Assembly (NCBI GenBank): GCA_001692895.1 | Contig: KV748199.1 | Coordinates: forward strand, 1,054,001 to 1,118,000 | Reading direction: 5' to 3' | DNA length: 64,000 nucleotides | Source of the DNA: Cenococcum geophilum 1.58 | Taxonomy: Eukaryota > Ascomycota > Dothideomycetes > Gloniales > Gloniaceae | Part shown: in pieces, positions 35,510 through 47,000 of the stretch | How the letters are laid out: each line of letters opens with the position of its first letter | How positions within the stretch are numbered: the first letter of the stretch is position 1 | Made by a program: the position numbers and the translations under genes | Notes under the pieces: generated by a model | What the model saw: the letters and a program-made list of their open reading frames with translations, nothing else | The model's database searches: none | What the model was told of the DNA's origin: nothing

Positions 35510-36600
35510 AGATGACTGTGGCCAGAACCAGACGACCGTCGCCAGAACTAGATGACTGTCATCAGGACGACCGTCATCAGGACCAGACGACCGTCGTCAG
35601 GACCAGACAACCGTCGTCAGGACCAGACGACCGTCGCCAGAACTAGACGACCGTCTGCACGACGACCGTATCGCCAGAATTAGACGACCGTCCGCCAGAA
35701 CTAGACGACCGTCGCCAGACAAAACGTTAAAAAAACGCACTCAGGACGACCGTCATCAGGAACCAGACGACCGTTGCCAGAACATAGACGGACCGTCGTC
35801 CAGGACAGACGACGTCATGCATCGCAGAACCAGACCGACTGTCATCAGGACCAGACGTCATAGGTAACACGTCGCCCAGAATAGACACCATCGTCTGCAG
35901 CGACTGTATCCGGACACGCGTCATCAGGAACCAACAGGCGCCAGAACTAGACGACCACTCTGTCATCACCGACGACTGTCATTCAGTACAACGTCATCAT
36001 ACACTACGCGATCGCAGAACCTGATCTACCGTGCGCCAAGAACTAGACGACCGTCGCTAGCACAGACGATCGTCGGGCAGACCAGACGACCGTCGCAGCA
36101 TCAGATAACCTCACTCAGGACGACCGTCATCAGGACCAGACGAACCCGTCGGCAGACCAGAACACCGTCTCGTCAGGACAGACAACGTCACCGACGCCGG
36201 TCGCCAGGACTTCAGACGACCGTCTCGCAACTAGAGACCCTCTCAGATACACCGTTGTCACGGGCCAGACGATCGTATTAGGAAGCAAAACGCATTCAGC
36301 GACCTAGACCGACCGTCGCCAGAACGAGACGACCGTCTCCAGAACTCCTAGACCGACACCGTCGCCAGAATTTAGACGACGTCATCAGAACCCCATAGAC
36401 GCTCCGCATCAGAACACAGCCCGTCACTACCGGGATAACGAACCGTCATCAGAGACCAGATACCGCCATAGAACAAGACTGACCGTGATAGAACCAGACG
36501 ACTGTCAACCGGCGAGTGCATCGACCAAGAACCAGGTCGCATAGAATAGAACGACCGCAGGACCAAACAGCATAAGGTTATCAGGTCGAACGACATTCGG
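35510..36600. repeat. ~20 bp minisatellite, CCAGAACTAGACGACCGTCG type (S2), degraded
   Basis: Regular at 35510-35720, then increasingly irregular with insertions and deletions to about 36600. The damage is not RIP-like (it is not transition-biased), so part of it may be sequencing or assembly error near the gap. Short open frames here are chance. Confidence 0.8.
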
Positions 36601-37434
36601 GCCAGCCACCGTCGGGTGAACTTAGACATGTTCGAACATACTGTCAGCATGATAAGCGCACATTGGTCATCGATAGATCGGAGTCGACAGCTGTATACCG
36701 CTTACAGAGAACAGATCGGAATTAGGTACGCAGTCATGAAATGGCATAGGACTAGTAGCGGCAGGTCACGAAGCTCAGGTAGGATATCAGCATGTAGGCA
36801 GGCAGGTCAGGCTGAGTAGGCGGGTGCAAGGCAGCTATGAAGGATGGTAGGGAGGGAATGAAGGACTAGGCCTAGTAGGAGGCAGTTAGGGCAGTATGGC
36901 CATATTGGGATACGGTAGTTTCTAGGGAGAAAGACAGGGAGTCTGCTAGTAGAGCTTACCACTTTTACCTCAGCGAGCTCAGACGCGATTTTTTAGCTAG
37001 CATCGGAATAACCTACGCCGTCTTCCGAATTGCAAAATCACGTCTGAGAGGGTTTGGCGAGATTTGTTAAAATCCTAAGCAAAATCTATAAAATAGAGAT
37101 TACAAATATCTAATTTATTTATTCACACAACGCGTTATTATTAAACCCCGTAGTCACTTTTTTTTAAAAACTTAGGGCTTCTAAATGGTATAAATTTTAT
37201 TATACGGCTACTACCTAGTCCTGACATTAATTTCGTTAAAGTTAAAAAACGCGTTGTTAAAAGCCTAAGCATATATTATATCTTATTAAATAGTCTACTA
37301 ATATAGATAAAACTATACAGATATATAGATATCTACTACTCAAAGCTATTGCAACACCTAGTAGGTGCTATAGTTGGGTCCTTTCTTAAAAATATCCTCC
37401 CTTGGCCCGGAGCTACTACTAGGGGGTAAGCTTT
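36601..37434. other. S2 intergenic interval, no gene recognised
   Basis: 36780-36900 is GGCAGGTAGG-like simple sequence, a degraded form of the tetranucleotide array of S1 and S3. 36950-37380 is AT-rich non-repeated sequence including GGCGAGATTTGTTAAAATCC; the reverse complement of part of this recurs near 38795 (TACAAATCTCGCC), suggesting inverted arms around the 12 bp array. Confidence 0.4.
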
Positions 37435-38540
37435 GGGCAGAGCCTTATGTAGAACCTTAGTAGAGCTTCGTGTAGAGCTTCGTGCAGAGCTTCGTGTAGA
37501 GCTTTGTGTAGAGCTTCATGCAGAGCTTCATGCAGAGCTTTAAGCAGAGCTTCAAGCAGAGCTTCAAGCAGAGCTTCAAGTAGAGCTTTTACAGAGCTTC
37601 GTGCGGAGCTTCGTGCAGAGCTTAATGCAGATCTTTGTACAGAGCTTCGTGCAGAGCTTCGTGCAGAGCTTCGTGCAGAGCTTCGTGCAGAGCTTCGTGC
37701 AGAGCTTCGTGCAGAGCTTCGTGCAGAGCTTCGTNNNNNNNNNNNNNNNNNNNNNNNNNNNNNNNNNNNNNNNNNNNNNNNNNNNNNNNNNNNNNNNNNN
37801 NNNNNNNNNNNNNNNNNNNNNNNNNNNNNNNNNNNNNNNNNNNNNNNNNNNNNNNNNNNNNNNNNNNNNNNNNNNNNNNNNNNNNNNNNNNNNNNNNNNN
37901 NNNNNNNNNNNNNNNNNNNNNNNNNNNNNNNNNNNNNNNNNNNNNNNNNNNNNNNNNNNNNNNNNNNNNNNNNNNNNNNNNNNNNNNNNNNNNNNNNNNN
38001 NNNNNNNNNNNNNNNNNNNNNNNNNNNNNNNNNNNNNNNNNNNNNNNNNNNNNNNNNNNNNNNNNNNNNNNNNNNNNNNNNNNNNNNNNNNNNNNNNNNN
38101 NNNNNNNNNNNNNNNNNNNNNNNNNNNNNNNNNNNNNNNNNNNNNNNNNNNNNNNNNNNNNNNNNNNNNNNNNNNNNNNNNNNNNNNNNNNNNNNNNNNN
38201 NNNNNNNNNNNNNNNNNNNNNNNNNNNNNNNNNNNNNNNNNNNNNNNNNNNNNNNNNNNNNNNNNNNNNNNNNNNNNNNNNNNNNNNNNNNNNNNNNNNN
38301 NNNNNNNNNNNNNNNNNNNNNNNNNNNNNNNNNNNNNNNNNNNNNNNNNNNNNNNNNNNNNNNNNNNNNNNNNNNNNNNNNNNNNNNNNNNNNNNNNNNN
38401 NNNNNNNNNNNNNNNNNNNNNNNNNNNNNNNNNNNNNNNNCAGAGCTTCGGTAGAGCTCCGTGCAGAGCTCTGTGCAGGTCTCCCCCTAAGCTTCGTTCC
38501 GCAGAGCTCTCGCAAAGCTCCACAGCTCTACGNAGANGGC
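37435..38540. repeat. 12 bp satellite, GAGCTTCGTGCA type (S2), with 706 bp gap
   Basis: Very regular GAGCTTCGTGCA copies on the left (37470-37734), N from 37735 to 38440, and degraded copies to 38540. The gap sits inside the array, so true length is unknown. Apparent long frames spanning the N run are artefacts. Confidence 0.9.
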
Positions 38541-39221
38541 TGCCGGCGTAGGCGTAAGCGTTCAGCGTTGGTGTTTACTGCGCGGCTCGGCGGTGCAGAG
38601 GTAGAATTGGGGCCTCTACGGCGACGACTTCCTCTTACCATCGCGCGGGTATAAGGAGCTGAGGATCTCATAGCTTTATAGAGTAGGCTTTTCTCTATAA
38701 TTTAGTATAATTTTTATGTCGATAAGTATTGTGGGAGGGTAGATCAATTTCATTAAAGTTAATAAGGTCTTCTTATATAAACGGTGTTTAGGTTTTTTAC
38801 AAATCTCGCCAAAGTCCCTCAGACTAAGAAAACGATTACCGTCCTAAATCAGCTTAGCGGACGGTGCGGATATTCCAATATCCGCAATCGATTTCTTGGT
38901 CTGAGCTTCTGAGGTAATTCCCACTTATTTTAATTAATTGCTTAATAACCAAATTTAAAAATTTAAAACCCATTATTATTCCAATATAAATATTGCAGTT
39001 ATAGAAAATATTATAACTATTATAGTAAAAAGATATATTATAATTTTTAAAATTAATATTATTAATATTACTAATGTTGCTAATGTTGCTAATGTTGTTA
39101 ATGGGGCCCGGGGCTAGCGTAAAGAAGTGTACATGAGCAGAGCGGATCTAGCTAAAATGACCCCGGGCCAGCCCCGGGCCAGCCCCTGGCTAGCCCCTAC
39201 CACTCTCCCGTTTTCCTGACG
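38541..39221. other. S2 right arm
   Basis: Non-coding. 39060-39100 carries GCTAATGTT repeats, and 39100-39200 carries GGGGCCCGGGGCTAGC and CCCCGGGCCAGC copies close to the right TIR. The left arm has a single similar word at 35065. GC content here is higher than in the RIP-mutated surroundings. Confidence 0.5.
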
Positions 39222-40931
39222 AAGCCTGCTATTACTGTCTATAGGGGTCTTCCTACGGGGCGTCCTCTCCCTTATATCCCCTATAACCCTTATATCCCTA
39301 ATCAGTCTAGTAATATCGCATGGCATTACTTCTAGCCTGTTAAGGCTTAAGATGGCTGGCCTAGCCCTTTAGTGTTAAAGGTAGGAAACGCTAGGAAGGC
39401 GCCTGCGTCCCCCTAGCTTATTACCTATTATTTCCATTTATATAACCTAGCGTGCAGTTATTCCCGTAGCTGTTAAGCCCTTACCTTCCGTCTCCTATAT
39501 TTAATGCAGTCTTCTCTCTTTTACACCTTATATGTGCTTTAGTGGCAGTTTACGCATTTTATTTAGTCTTAATTTAAGTAATATCTCGTATTGTAGGGGC
39601 CTATATAGTGGCCGCAGCACACCTATGCTGCGTATATAGATTGGGTGTGTCCCTATTATATATAGCAATAGCATTGTTCTAGGCGTAGTCTGTAGTTGTA
39701 GAGCCTTGTATTATATATAAGGCCATTTATAATTATTCCTTTTTAGATAAGGAGTTTTTGCATTCCTAGTATATGTGTACTGACGATAAGGGAGCTATGC
39801 GTTCGTCCGGCGTCTCCCTAGCGAGTCTTTAGCGACCCTTATATTCTCTTATTATTCTTATTATATACTTGGTTTACATTTTCCTATTAAAGCCATTAAA
39901 TTCGGGTAATTTCGAGTCCTAGTATAAGGCGTTCCGTTTGTCTTACTATCTCCTATATAATTGCTATGTTATCCGCCTAGCGTCCCTTTTCTACCCTAAG
40001 GCTTATAGGAACCGCTAGGACTTTAACTGGGTAATCCTTATAGAGTACTTTTATACTAATACGTTCTCCTAGCCTATTTCCTGCCCTTACGGCTCGTTCC
40101 TTTACCTATTAGTCCTTTAGGGTAACTCTAATATCTCCGCTCTTAAGGTGTTAGACTATAACAGCGTTGTAAACCTCTTTGCGTATCTTTATAAGGACTT
40201 CTATTTCTAATTGTCCCCTAAGCCCCTCTACTTATTCTATATTTAGTCGTATTATAATTATATACCCAGTTATTAACTTAAGGGGGGTAGGTTCCCTGTG
40301 CTGTAAAAGCATAGCTATGGCGGCCTAGGTGCGGTTCGCCGGTAAGGGGGGGTTATGCTTGTTTTTAATTTTGCTTAGCCGTTAGAGGATTTGATTGAGG
40401 GTTTGCTGGAGGGGCGCCTGAGGTTCGCTGGACTGGCGGAGCCATTCTGCTAGCTATATTAGTTCGTTATAGTAAGTAGTATATATCTTAGCTTATATAA
40501 GCTTTAGGTAATAGTTTTATAAAAGGTGGTAATATTTATCGGAGTCTTATGCTACTATTTTTATAAACGTCTCGGCGTCTCGTATTTTAATTTTAATAGG
40601 TAGTAGCCCTTTTGTTTGCTTATCTGTAGTTATATAATTAATAAAAGATAAGATATTATTAGTGTCCGTCTCCTTAGGGGTTAAGGCTAAGGCTAATAAA
40701 TTAAATTCTCCTAGGATTGATTGGCGTCGTAGGTTAAGTATAGGTATTAGATTATTCTTTAGGTTTAACATAGTAGCTAATAAGGGATATTGTCTTACTA
40801 TTGTGGGTTTCTTAGAAGTATAAAGTGAGGTAATTCGTAGACACGCTGCTTCTAGCAGCGCCTATAGTATTACAGAGACGTAGAATTGGTCGTAGGCTGA
40901 GCGTTAGTAGTAAAAAAGGCGCAACGTAATG
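39222..40931 (-). pseudogene. LINE copy D, 5' part: ORF1 remnant
   Basis: Minus-strand continuation of LINE D. The end of ORF1 (MPCDITRLIRDIRVIGDIRE, 39326-39260) is open up to S2. Further 5' the frame matches ORF1 of copy B (blocks near 40380-40140). An open stretch at 40771-40547 starts MLNLKNNLIPILNL and may lie near the ORF1 N-terminus. The 5' limit is uncertain between about 40780 and 40931, because copy B is not alignable there and a Gyp2-type LTR starts at 40932. Confidence 0.65.
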
Positions 40932-41122
40932 TTGTAGGACGGGGGCAGTGGCTATAAAGCGTATATATTCGAGGAGTCTATAAGACGTTACGCGATCGAT
41001 CGTAAGGGTCGAGGGCGTAAGGAGGTAATATACCTACGCGTAGCTGATATAAGCTGTACGTAAGGTGTACGTAAGAGCACGGGGCTCTCCTATAGAGGCC
41101 CCTGCGGTAGGGTTCCGTAACA
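40932..41122 (-). repeat. Gyp2-family LTR (second copy)
   Basis: 191 bp, reading TGTTACGGAACCCTACC from 41122 downward to ...CCTACAACA, colinear with 6977-7169 but less RIP-mutated. The bases on either side (TAGCT and TTACG in LTR orientation) do not form a 5 bp duplication, so it is not a clean solo LTR. It could be the 5' LTR of a Gyp2 copy whose interior was lost or displaced. Confidence 0.75.
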
Positions 41123-41130
41123 TAGCTAGA

Positions 41131-41669
41131 ATTAGCGGTAGGTACCCTTATAGGAAATAGTAATGCGAGCTAGTTATATATAGAAGGTAATTAGTAAAGG
41201 AAAGACGTAACCCATTTACCTATAAGCCTATATTAGCGAGTAATAGTAGTATTAAAGAAATCGCCGTAGATAACGGTAAATTACTATAACTTATTACTAA
41301 ACCTAAAGGTATATACTAGCCTAACGATATAATAGATAACCTTACTACCGCATTACTAACTATTAATACCCTTTAAGATATTACTATAGAGGACAGTAAA
41401 TTACCGCAACGTGCTAGTGGATATAATAATTAGTTCCTATATTATACTAACTCTAAAAATATAGAGAGTAAAGATAAAAATAAGGATTTAATTAATAATA
41501 ACAACTAAGATAAGGATTTAGCTAATAATAACGACCAAAATAAGGATTTGGTTAATAATAATAACTAAAACTTAAACGTAGAGAAAGAACTTAACTAGTA
41601 AACTTTCTTAGCCTAGCTTTATAAGGCTAGAAAGGATAACCTAAATAGCGTACTAGCGTATATAATAGA
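41131..41669 (+). pseudogene. Helicase-like pseudogene, part A (N-terminal, Asn-rich)
   Basis: A plus-strand frame with only RIP-type stops. It reads NPFTYKPILASNSSIKEIA at about 41205-41260, then a low-complexity stretch of Asn/Asp/Lys repeats (IESKDKNKDLINNNN, then DKDLANNND, then KDLVNNNN; about 41460-41570). It ends ARKDNLNSVLAYII at 41669, where Gyp1b begins. Past Gyp1b, with one ATAGA duplication kept, the frame runs on as IEVDLLLTLEYFL. The gene is therefore older than Gyp1b. The N-terminal region has no recognisable domain. Its identity comes from part B. Confidence 0.55.
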
Positions 41670-42088
41670 TATTATAGACCTTATATCGGTAGTAGTATAA
41701 CTACTAAGAATAGACATAAATGGGTTGGTTAAGATAGTATAGGAGGCGCTGGGACCGATTAAGCTATAGAATAAGGAGTAGCCGAGTTATATAGCTAGTT
41801 ATGTTATAAGTTCGGAATATAGAAATATAGGAACGTGGGAACGTAACGTACTAACGTACTAATGTATTAATGTACTAAACCTTTACTATAGGGAGGAGTT
41901 ATATATTTAAGGACGTATGGTCTCTATAGATAGTTTCTCTCTCTTTATAGTAAATCTTAGAATATAATTAGAGTTAATCTGTTAAGTAACTACTCTACCA
42001 GTTATATTTATATTATTGACTATTCTATACCTATATACCTAGCCTATTAATAAGGTTACCGTAGTATTTCCTACAAGGCTTTATTATA
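41670..42088 (+). repeat. Gyp1b 5' LTR
   Basis: 419 bp, starting TATTATAGACC (RIP form of TGTTATAGACC) and ending GGCTTTATTATA. Preceded by ATAGA (41665-41669), which is repeated after the 3' LTR at 61214-61218. It shares internal blocks with the Gyp1 LTR (TATATTTAAGGAC, ATTAGAGTTAATCT, ATATACCTAGCC). Confidence 0.9.
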
Positions 42089-43700
42089 TATTTACTACTA
42101 AGGTTATAGTAAAAGAAGTTAAATAATATACCACTAAGAGCAGTAGTCACGATAGCGTTAACGGTAGTAACTATATTAGGATTAGGTAACCACACCAGTA
42201 TAGCAAATACTAACTCTTAGCTAGTTATAGTTAGATAATTATAAGCTATAGTTAATTAATTAATAGACAATAATAGGATATTTAAAGAAAGGATTAATGG
42301 GATAGGAGCAGCTAAGATTAAGCTACTATCTATTGAGCGATTCTTAGGCGAGAAGTTAAAGCTTAAAGGATTCCTTACGTAGATGCACTTTAAGGTTATA
42401 TAAGAAGGAGCGAAGCTAGCAATAGCTATAGATTAAATAGCCTATATAGGACTATTCCTAATAGGAAGAGCACTTAAGTAGTTTAAACCTTATCTTATAG
42501 AGATATAGGAGAATGGTATAGTAACTACTAACTAGGAAGTATAATATATATTTATTAGTTAAAACGGGTTTATAGAATAACTAACGTAAATATTTAAAGA
42601 CCTAGAAGTAACCACTATAATAAAATAAAAGCTTTAAAACCTAGTATAATAAACCTTAATAATTAAGTATATAACGTAGTTTTAGATATTAGTAATATAA
42701 GTTAAATGAAATAATAAGGCGCTTATAGCACAGTATAAGTAAAGACTTAAGGTAAAAGTTTAGGACGTAATTATTCTAATAGAAGATGCGGTCACTCTTA
42801 GGGAATTAATTAATTAAGTAATTAAGATCAATAATAGGATCTACTAAAGAGAGTAGACTAAGAAGGGTTAGAATAGAGTTCTATAGTTATATAAGGCGTA
42901 GGGTATATAATAATAAAGTTAAAATTAGAAACTATAGTATAGCGTAAAGCTAATAGACCTAAGCAGTACTAAAGAAAATAGAAAATAAAATAAATAACTA
43001 TAGAAACCTAGAGGATAAGGATTAAGTAATTAAAGGTCTAAGGAATAGAGTCCAAACTAGGGATCTTAATAGTAGAAGACGTTTAGGCGGACTCTATAGC
43101 AAGAAAAATGGTTTAAAAAAGGAGCTTGTATAAATTACGGAAAATAAGGTTATTTCGTTAGAAACTATAAAGATAGTTAGAGTTATTACATAGTAAAAGG
43201 AACAAGATTAGTAGATAATATATATATATAGAGGGACGATAGTATACTATAAGGAACCAAAGAGTGTTTAATTAAGAGTTTTGCGTTTTATTATAATAAA
43301 GTATACTAAATTTATAAAGATACTAAGTACGGCGTAAGCTATTGGCTATAGGAGCTAAAATTATTAGAGTTTAGAAGAACTAACGAACTATCTTATAAAT
43401 TGGATATTAAGGATAATAAATTTAATATAGGCGAAATATTTAGCAATAATAAGGCGATAAAGGTAGCTTATTAGGAGTATATAGACCTTAGAGATGTTGT
43501 AAAAGAGGTTGTAAAAGAGGTAAAGAATAATTCCACTACGGAATAAGGAATATTAGTAGGGACCAAAACCCTACTAGATATAATGTCTATTGCTTTATAA
43601 GATGTAAGAGAAGTAGGATAATAAACCACTTTAGTACTTAATATAGGCAAAAGGCCATAGGCTTAAGATTCTTAGGAAGAGATTTAAAAAAAAGCTTAAG
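42089..43700 (+). pseudogene. Gyp1b leader and gag
   Basis: A leader of about 40 bp, then a Gag frame colinear with copy II: ERINGIGAAKIKLLSIERFL (about 42281-42340), VLKWFK-type block near 42475, and a zinc knuckle near 43125-43175 (CINYGK(stop)GYFV). RIP-type stops throughout. It would form the particle. It extends into an acidic linker with TTTVDVVKEV-like and EVKNNS stretches. Confidence 0.8.
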
Positions 43701-45000
43701 ATTCTTAAATAGAGATAAGATACGCTTAAGGACCTATAATGGATAATAACTAATAGGGCAGAGTAATAGCTTAGTTTAGTGATATATAAATAAGCTTAAG
43801 ACGAAGTTTTCTAAAGGCATAAGATTCTTAAGATAAGATAAGAACACCATAAAAGCCTAGTTAGACTAAGGTAGGAGCTAAGCTTAAAATAGAAGTAAGC
43901 TTAGGATTAAGAATCCTATAGGACTAAGATTTCTAAATATAAATAAGGACTATTAAATAAACTAAGATTAAGAAGTAAGAAGACTTTAAAGATTTACTTA
44001 TAAGGTGAAAAACAAAAGAAACTATAGAGGAGTTTAGATAGAGAATCCTTATATAGTAAGAATAGAAACTAGACTAGAGATCTAGTATACTAGGTTATAT
44101 AAGGGATAAAGCACTAATATAAAGAATTACTAATAGGCCTAGGGTAGGCACGCTAAGAGCTAAATAGCTTACTAAATTAGAAGATAAAGAGGATCTAGGA
44201 ATTCCTACTAGATTTAAAAAACGATATATAAAGGGCTGTCATAATATAGTAATAAGAAGATACTTCCTTATGGATAAGCCGTATATACTCTAACAGCTAT
44301 ACTAAAAGTAGTATAGGTAACGACATAATAACGAGTGGGAAGATTTCTATATATAGTTAGATAAACGAGTTATTTAGGACCACCCCATTATAGAAAAAGC
44401 GATAAATTATATTAAGGGAGCCTTAATTATAATATTAAAGGATCTAAAGGAACGATTAGAGGACTAGAGAAGTAAGAGGTGTATCTTAATACCTATAATA
44501 AAACTATAACGTTTAAATTAATACGGTAAAGGTTTAAACTTAAGGATAAAGATAAGTTAAGAGTTAACCTAAAGCACCTTATATATTATATGCTATTATG
44601 GATTATATATATAGACGATATATGCGATATATATAAGAATCTAAAAGAAAAGAATTAGAAGTACCCTATAAGAATATATTAGGCGCTAGATAAGTAATAA
44701 TATAAAAATACTAAATATATATATAGATGGTATTTAGTAGAAGTTTAGAAGTTAGGAGACTTAATACTTTAACTAGAAAGATTCCTTACAGAAGAATACT
44801 TAAACGGACAATAGTGGTGGGAATGCCTAGAAAATATATGTCTATAGTATATAGAGGATAAAAAGTAAACTAGATATTAGCTAAAGAGTAAGCTAAGTAT
44901 ATAAGGATTAAGCGGCTAATAGTTAGGAAAAGTAGAGGCCTATAAAACTAGAGGGAGCTAGTAATANACCCTTAGACCCTTAAAGGAATTTAAGGATAAT
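43701..45000 (+). pseudogene. Gyp1b long Gag-to-protease linker
   Basis: The interval between the zinc knuckle and the protease is about 1.8 kb and stays in a followable frame. It has an acidic QDSQDE-type low-complexity stretch (43670-43960), then a conserved region around KGCHNIVIRRYFLMDKPYTL (about 44230-44290) and HLIYYMLLWIIYIDDI (about 44577-44625). Copy II has the same organisation (51650-53150). Other Ty3/gypsy elements in this window (Gyp2, Gyp3) lack such a region. Function unknown. Confidence 0.55.
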
Positions 45001-46107
45001 ACCTAAATTTATAAATTAATTAGTAAGATTAACAGTTTAAAGCACTAATAGATAGTGGAGTAATAAGAAACTATATCTTATTAGTAGTAGTTAAGAGAAT
45101 AGGATTACCTTATAGATAGAAAGAGTAATTTTACCTATTAGTTATAATTTTAGGAGATTTAATAACCTATAGAGGAGGGATTCTTAACCTTAAAATAGGA
45201 CCTATTTAGATAACTATTAAAGGGAGACGAATTAAGATATCTTTTAATATTCTACTATTAGGACAGGATAAGGCAGTATTAGGTATACCTTAGTTATAAA
45301 AATATAATCTAAAGATTGATTGGATTATAGGCTAGGTTAATATTAGGGATACTTAATAACATAAAATACGATAACAGACTAAGTTAGTATAGTACTAAGT
45401 TAGAGTAATATATAAAGAGACTAAGTAAGGCTTAAGTTATATATTAAAGAGATACTATAAGTATAGCAAGAAACTATAGAGCCTAGAAAGTAAGAAGTTG
45501 GTAAATTATATAGTATAAGACTATAAGATAAAGTTAGAACTAGGAATAAGTCTAAGGTTCTTTTTAACCTATAAGCTTACTTAAGAGGAGTTAAGGGTAC
45601 TTAAAGAGTTTATCTAAGAGAACTTATAAAAGGGATATATTAGACTATTATAGTTATTAGTAGGTTATTTAGTACTATTCATACTAAAGAAGAATAGAAA
45701 ACTTAGGTTATATATTAACTATAAATAATTAAATAGTATTACGGGGAAGGATAGGTATCCTTTACCCATAATTAGCGAAATCTAGGATTGGATAGGTAAC
45801 GCGTAAATCTTTATAAAAATTAATTTAAGATAGGCGTACTATTAGATTAGAATTAAGGAAGGCGATAAATAAAAGGTAGCCTTTAGGTTAAAGAAAGGAT
45901 TATACAAACTATTAGTTATATAATTTGGGTTAATAAATACACTAGTAACATTCCAAAAGCGAATTAATAGCGTATTAGGAGAATACCTTAATAATAATAT
46001 TATCTACTTAATAACTAAGGAAGAATATAGAGAGTATATTAAATGGGTTTTAAGGAGACTATAAGAAGAATAGATGCTAGTAGCAATTAAAAAATGCAAG
46101 TTCTCGA

Positions 46108-46481
46108 TCCCTTACACCGATGGCGTCCTATAAAATGTGGCCCGTATACGCAGTCAAGAACATCAAAACTTTCTTGCGCACGCTGTGGACAAAAAAGTTA
46201 GCAAGATGCCTGCACCCACCTCTCCCTACCTAAATTTGTATGCACACGCATAAATGCACTTATACGGCTTATAGTAATTAATTTAGTCGTTATTTTAAGG
46301 AGTATATAGGCGAGATATAGTGGTAATGGGTGCATTCATGCGTGCGCATACAAATTTGGGGTAGGTGCGGACATCTCGCGTATTTTCGTAGTCCTGGTAA
46401 TGCGGCAGAACGACTTACCACCTATATATAATTGGTGCGCACGGGCCACCTTTTATAGGACGTTATTATCGGTGTAAGGGA
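46108..46481. mobile_element. Fold-back MITE-like insertion in Gyp1b reverse transcriptase
   Basis: 374 bp. Both ends begin TCCCTTACACCGAT in inverted orientation, and the arms stay complementary far inward (TCCTATAAAA(T/G)GTGGCCCGT, then CAAATTTGTATGC with its inverse). The sequence keeps CpA dinucleotides and looks little affected by RIP. Comparison with Gyp1 copy II (around 54292-54305) shows it interrupts the pol frame. No clear target duplication; AT stands on both sides. No coding capacity. Confidence 0.8.
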
Positions 46482-46742
46482 TAAGGAAGACTGATTTTGT
46501 TAAATTTATTATTAAATTAAGTTATATTAGTATAGACCTAAAAAAAATTAAAGTTATAGTAAGTTAGTAAGAACTAGAAAATATAATATAGTTAAGGTTA
46601 TTTTTAGGGTTTTGCAACTATTATAGGAGGTTTATAGTATAGTAGTTAAAGAATATTAAACTGTTTACTAGGCTTATAAAGAGGAACTATAAGTATAGGG
46701 AGATAAGTAAAAGAAGCTATTTAAAAAAAACTTAAGGAGTTG

Positions 46743-47000
46743 TTATAAGGGTACTTTTAGTCCCTTACTTGGCTGCATTGCCTAGGAGCTCTAAGGGGTA
46801 GCCAAGGCCTAGCCGAAGGCTAGGCTTAGGACCTCCTTATAAGCTCCTTAGGCTTACAGCCCTTTTCCTCCTTATTGGTTTGTCTCTATACTTAGGCTAT
46901 TGCCTACTCTTTACTATATCGTCCTCTTCTATCGACTCCCTATGTAACTCATGCTTGGCTTACCTACTCCCTATCGTATACCCTAGTAATACTGCCTTAT
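46743..47000. mobile_element. Short insertion in Gyp1b RNase H start, unclassified
   Basis: 258 bp, flanked by AGTTG duplications (46738-46742 and 47001-47005), with ends TTATAAGG and CCTTAT partly inverted. It contains a palindromic GGCCTAGCCGAAGGCTAGGC core. The frame of copy II (GAGTTATTTACCTAGG, around 54550) shows it is an insertion. It shares motifs with 47337-47493. It could be a solo LTR of a small element or a non-autonomous DNA element. Confidence 0.7.

Larger units (their letters stand above)
35009..39221. mobile_element. S2: TIR element with satellites and an assembly gap, inserted in LINE D
   Basis: Left end ACGTCAGGAAAACGGG and right end CCCGTTTTCCTGACG are inverted repeats of at least 15 bp. 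Removing the element joins LINE D AGTCTTA to AAGCCT, the same sequence as uninterrupted copy B (around 9148), with a TA target on the left and a slightly eroded right junction. GGGGCCCGGGGCTAGC-like sequence lies near both ends (35065 and 39105). The interior holds a ~41 bp repeat, the 20 bp and 12 bp satellites, and 706 undetermined bases. No transposase is visible. Confidence 0.75.

Noticed and set aside
35510-36600. CRISPR-like regular repeats
   Set aside because: Direct tandem ~20 bp units without unique spacers, in a fungal repeat landscape; minisatellite.
36616-36819. 67-codon open frame (MNLDMFEHTVSM)
   Set aside because: In the degraded minisatellite zone beside the assembly gap; composition and lack of any conserved block suggest chance.
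37504-38654. Several long frames around the N run
   Set aside because: They cross 706 undetermined bases and satellite units; artefacts.
40932-41122. Clean solo LTR of Gyp2, or 5' LTR of the same Gyp2 copy as 6977-7169
   Set aside because: Flanks show no 5 bp duplication, and the outer flanks of the two LTRs (AGCTA and TTTAC) do not match; left as an unassigned LTR.
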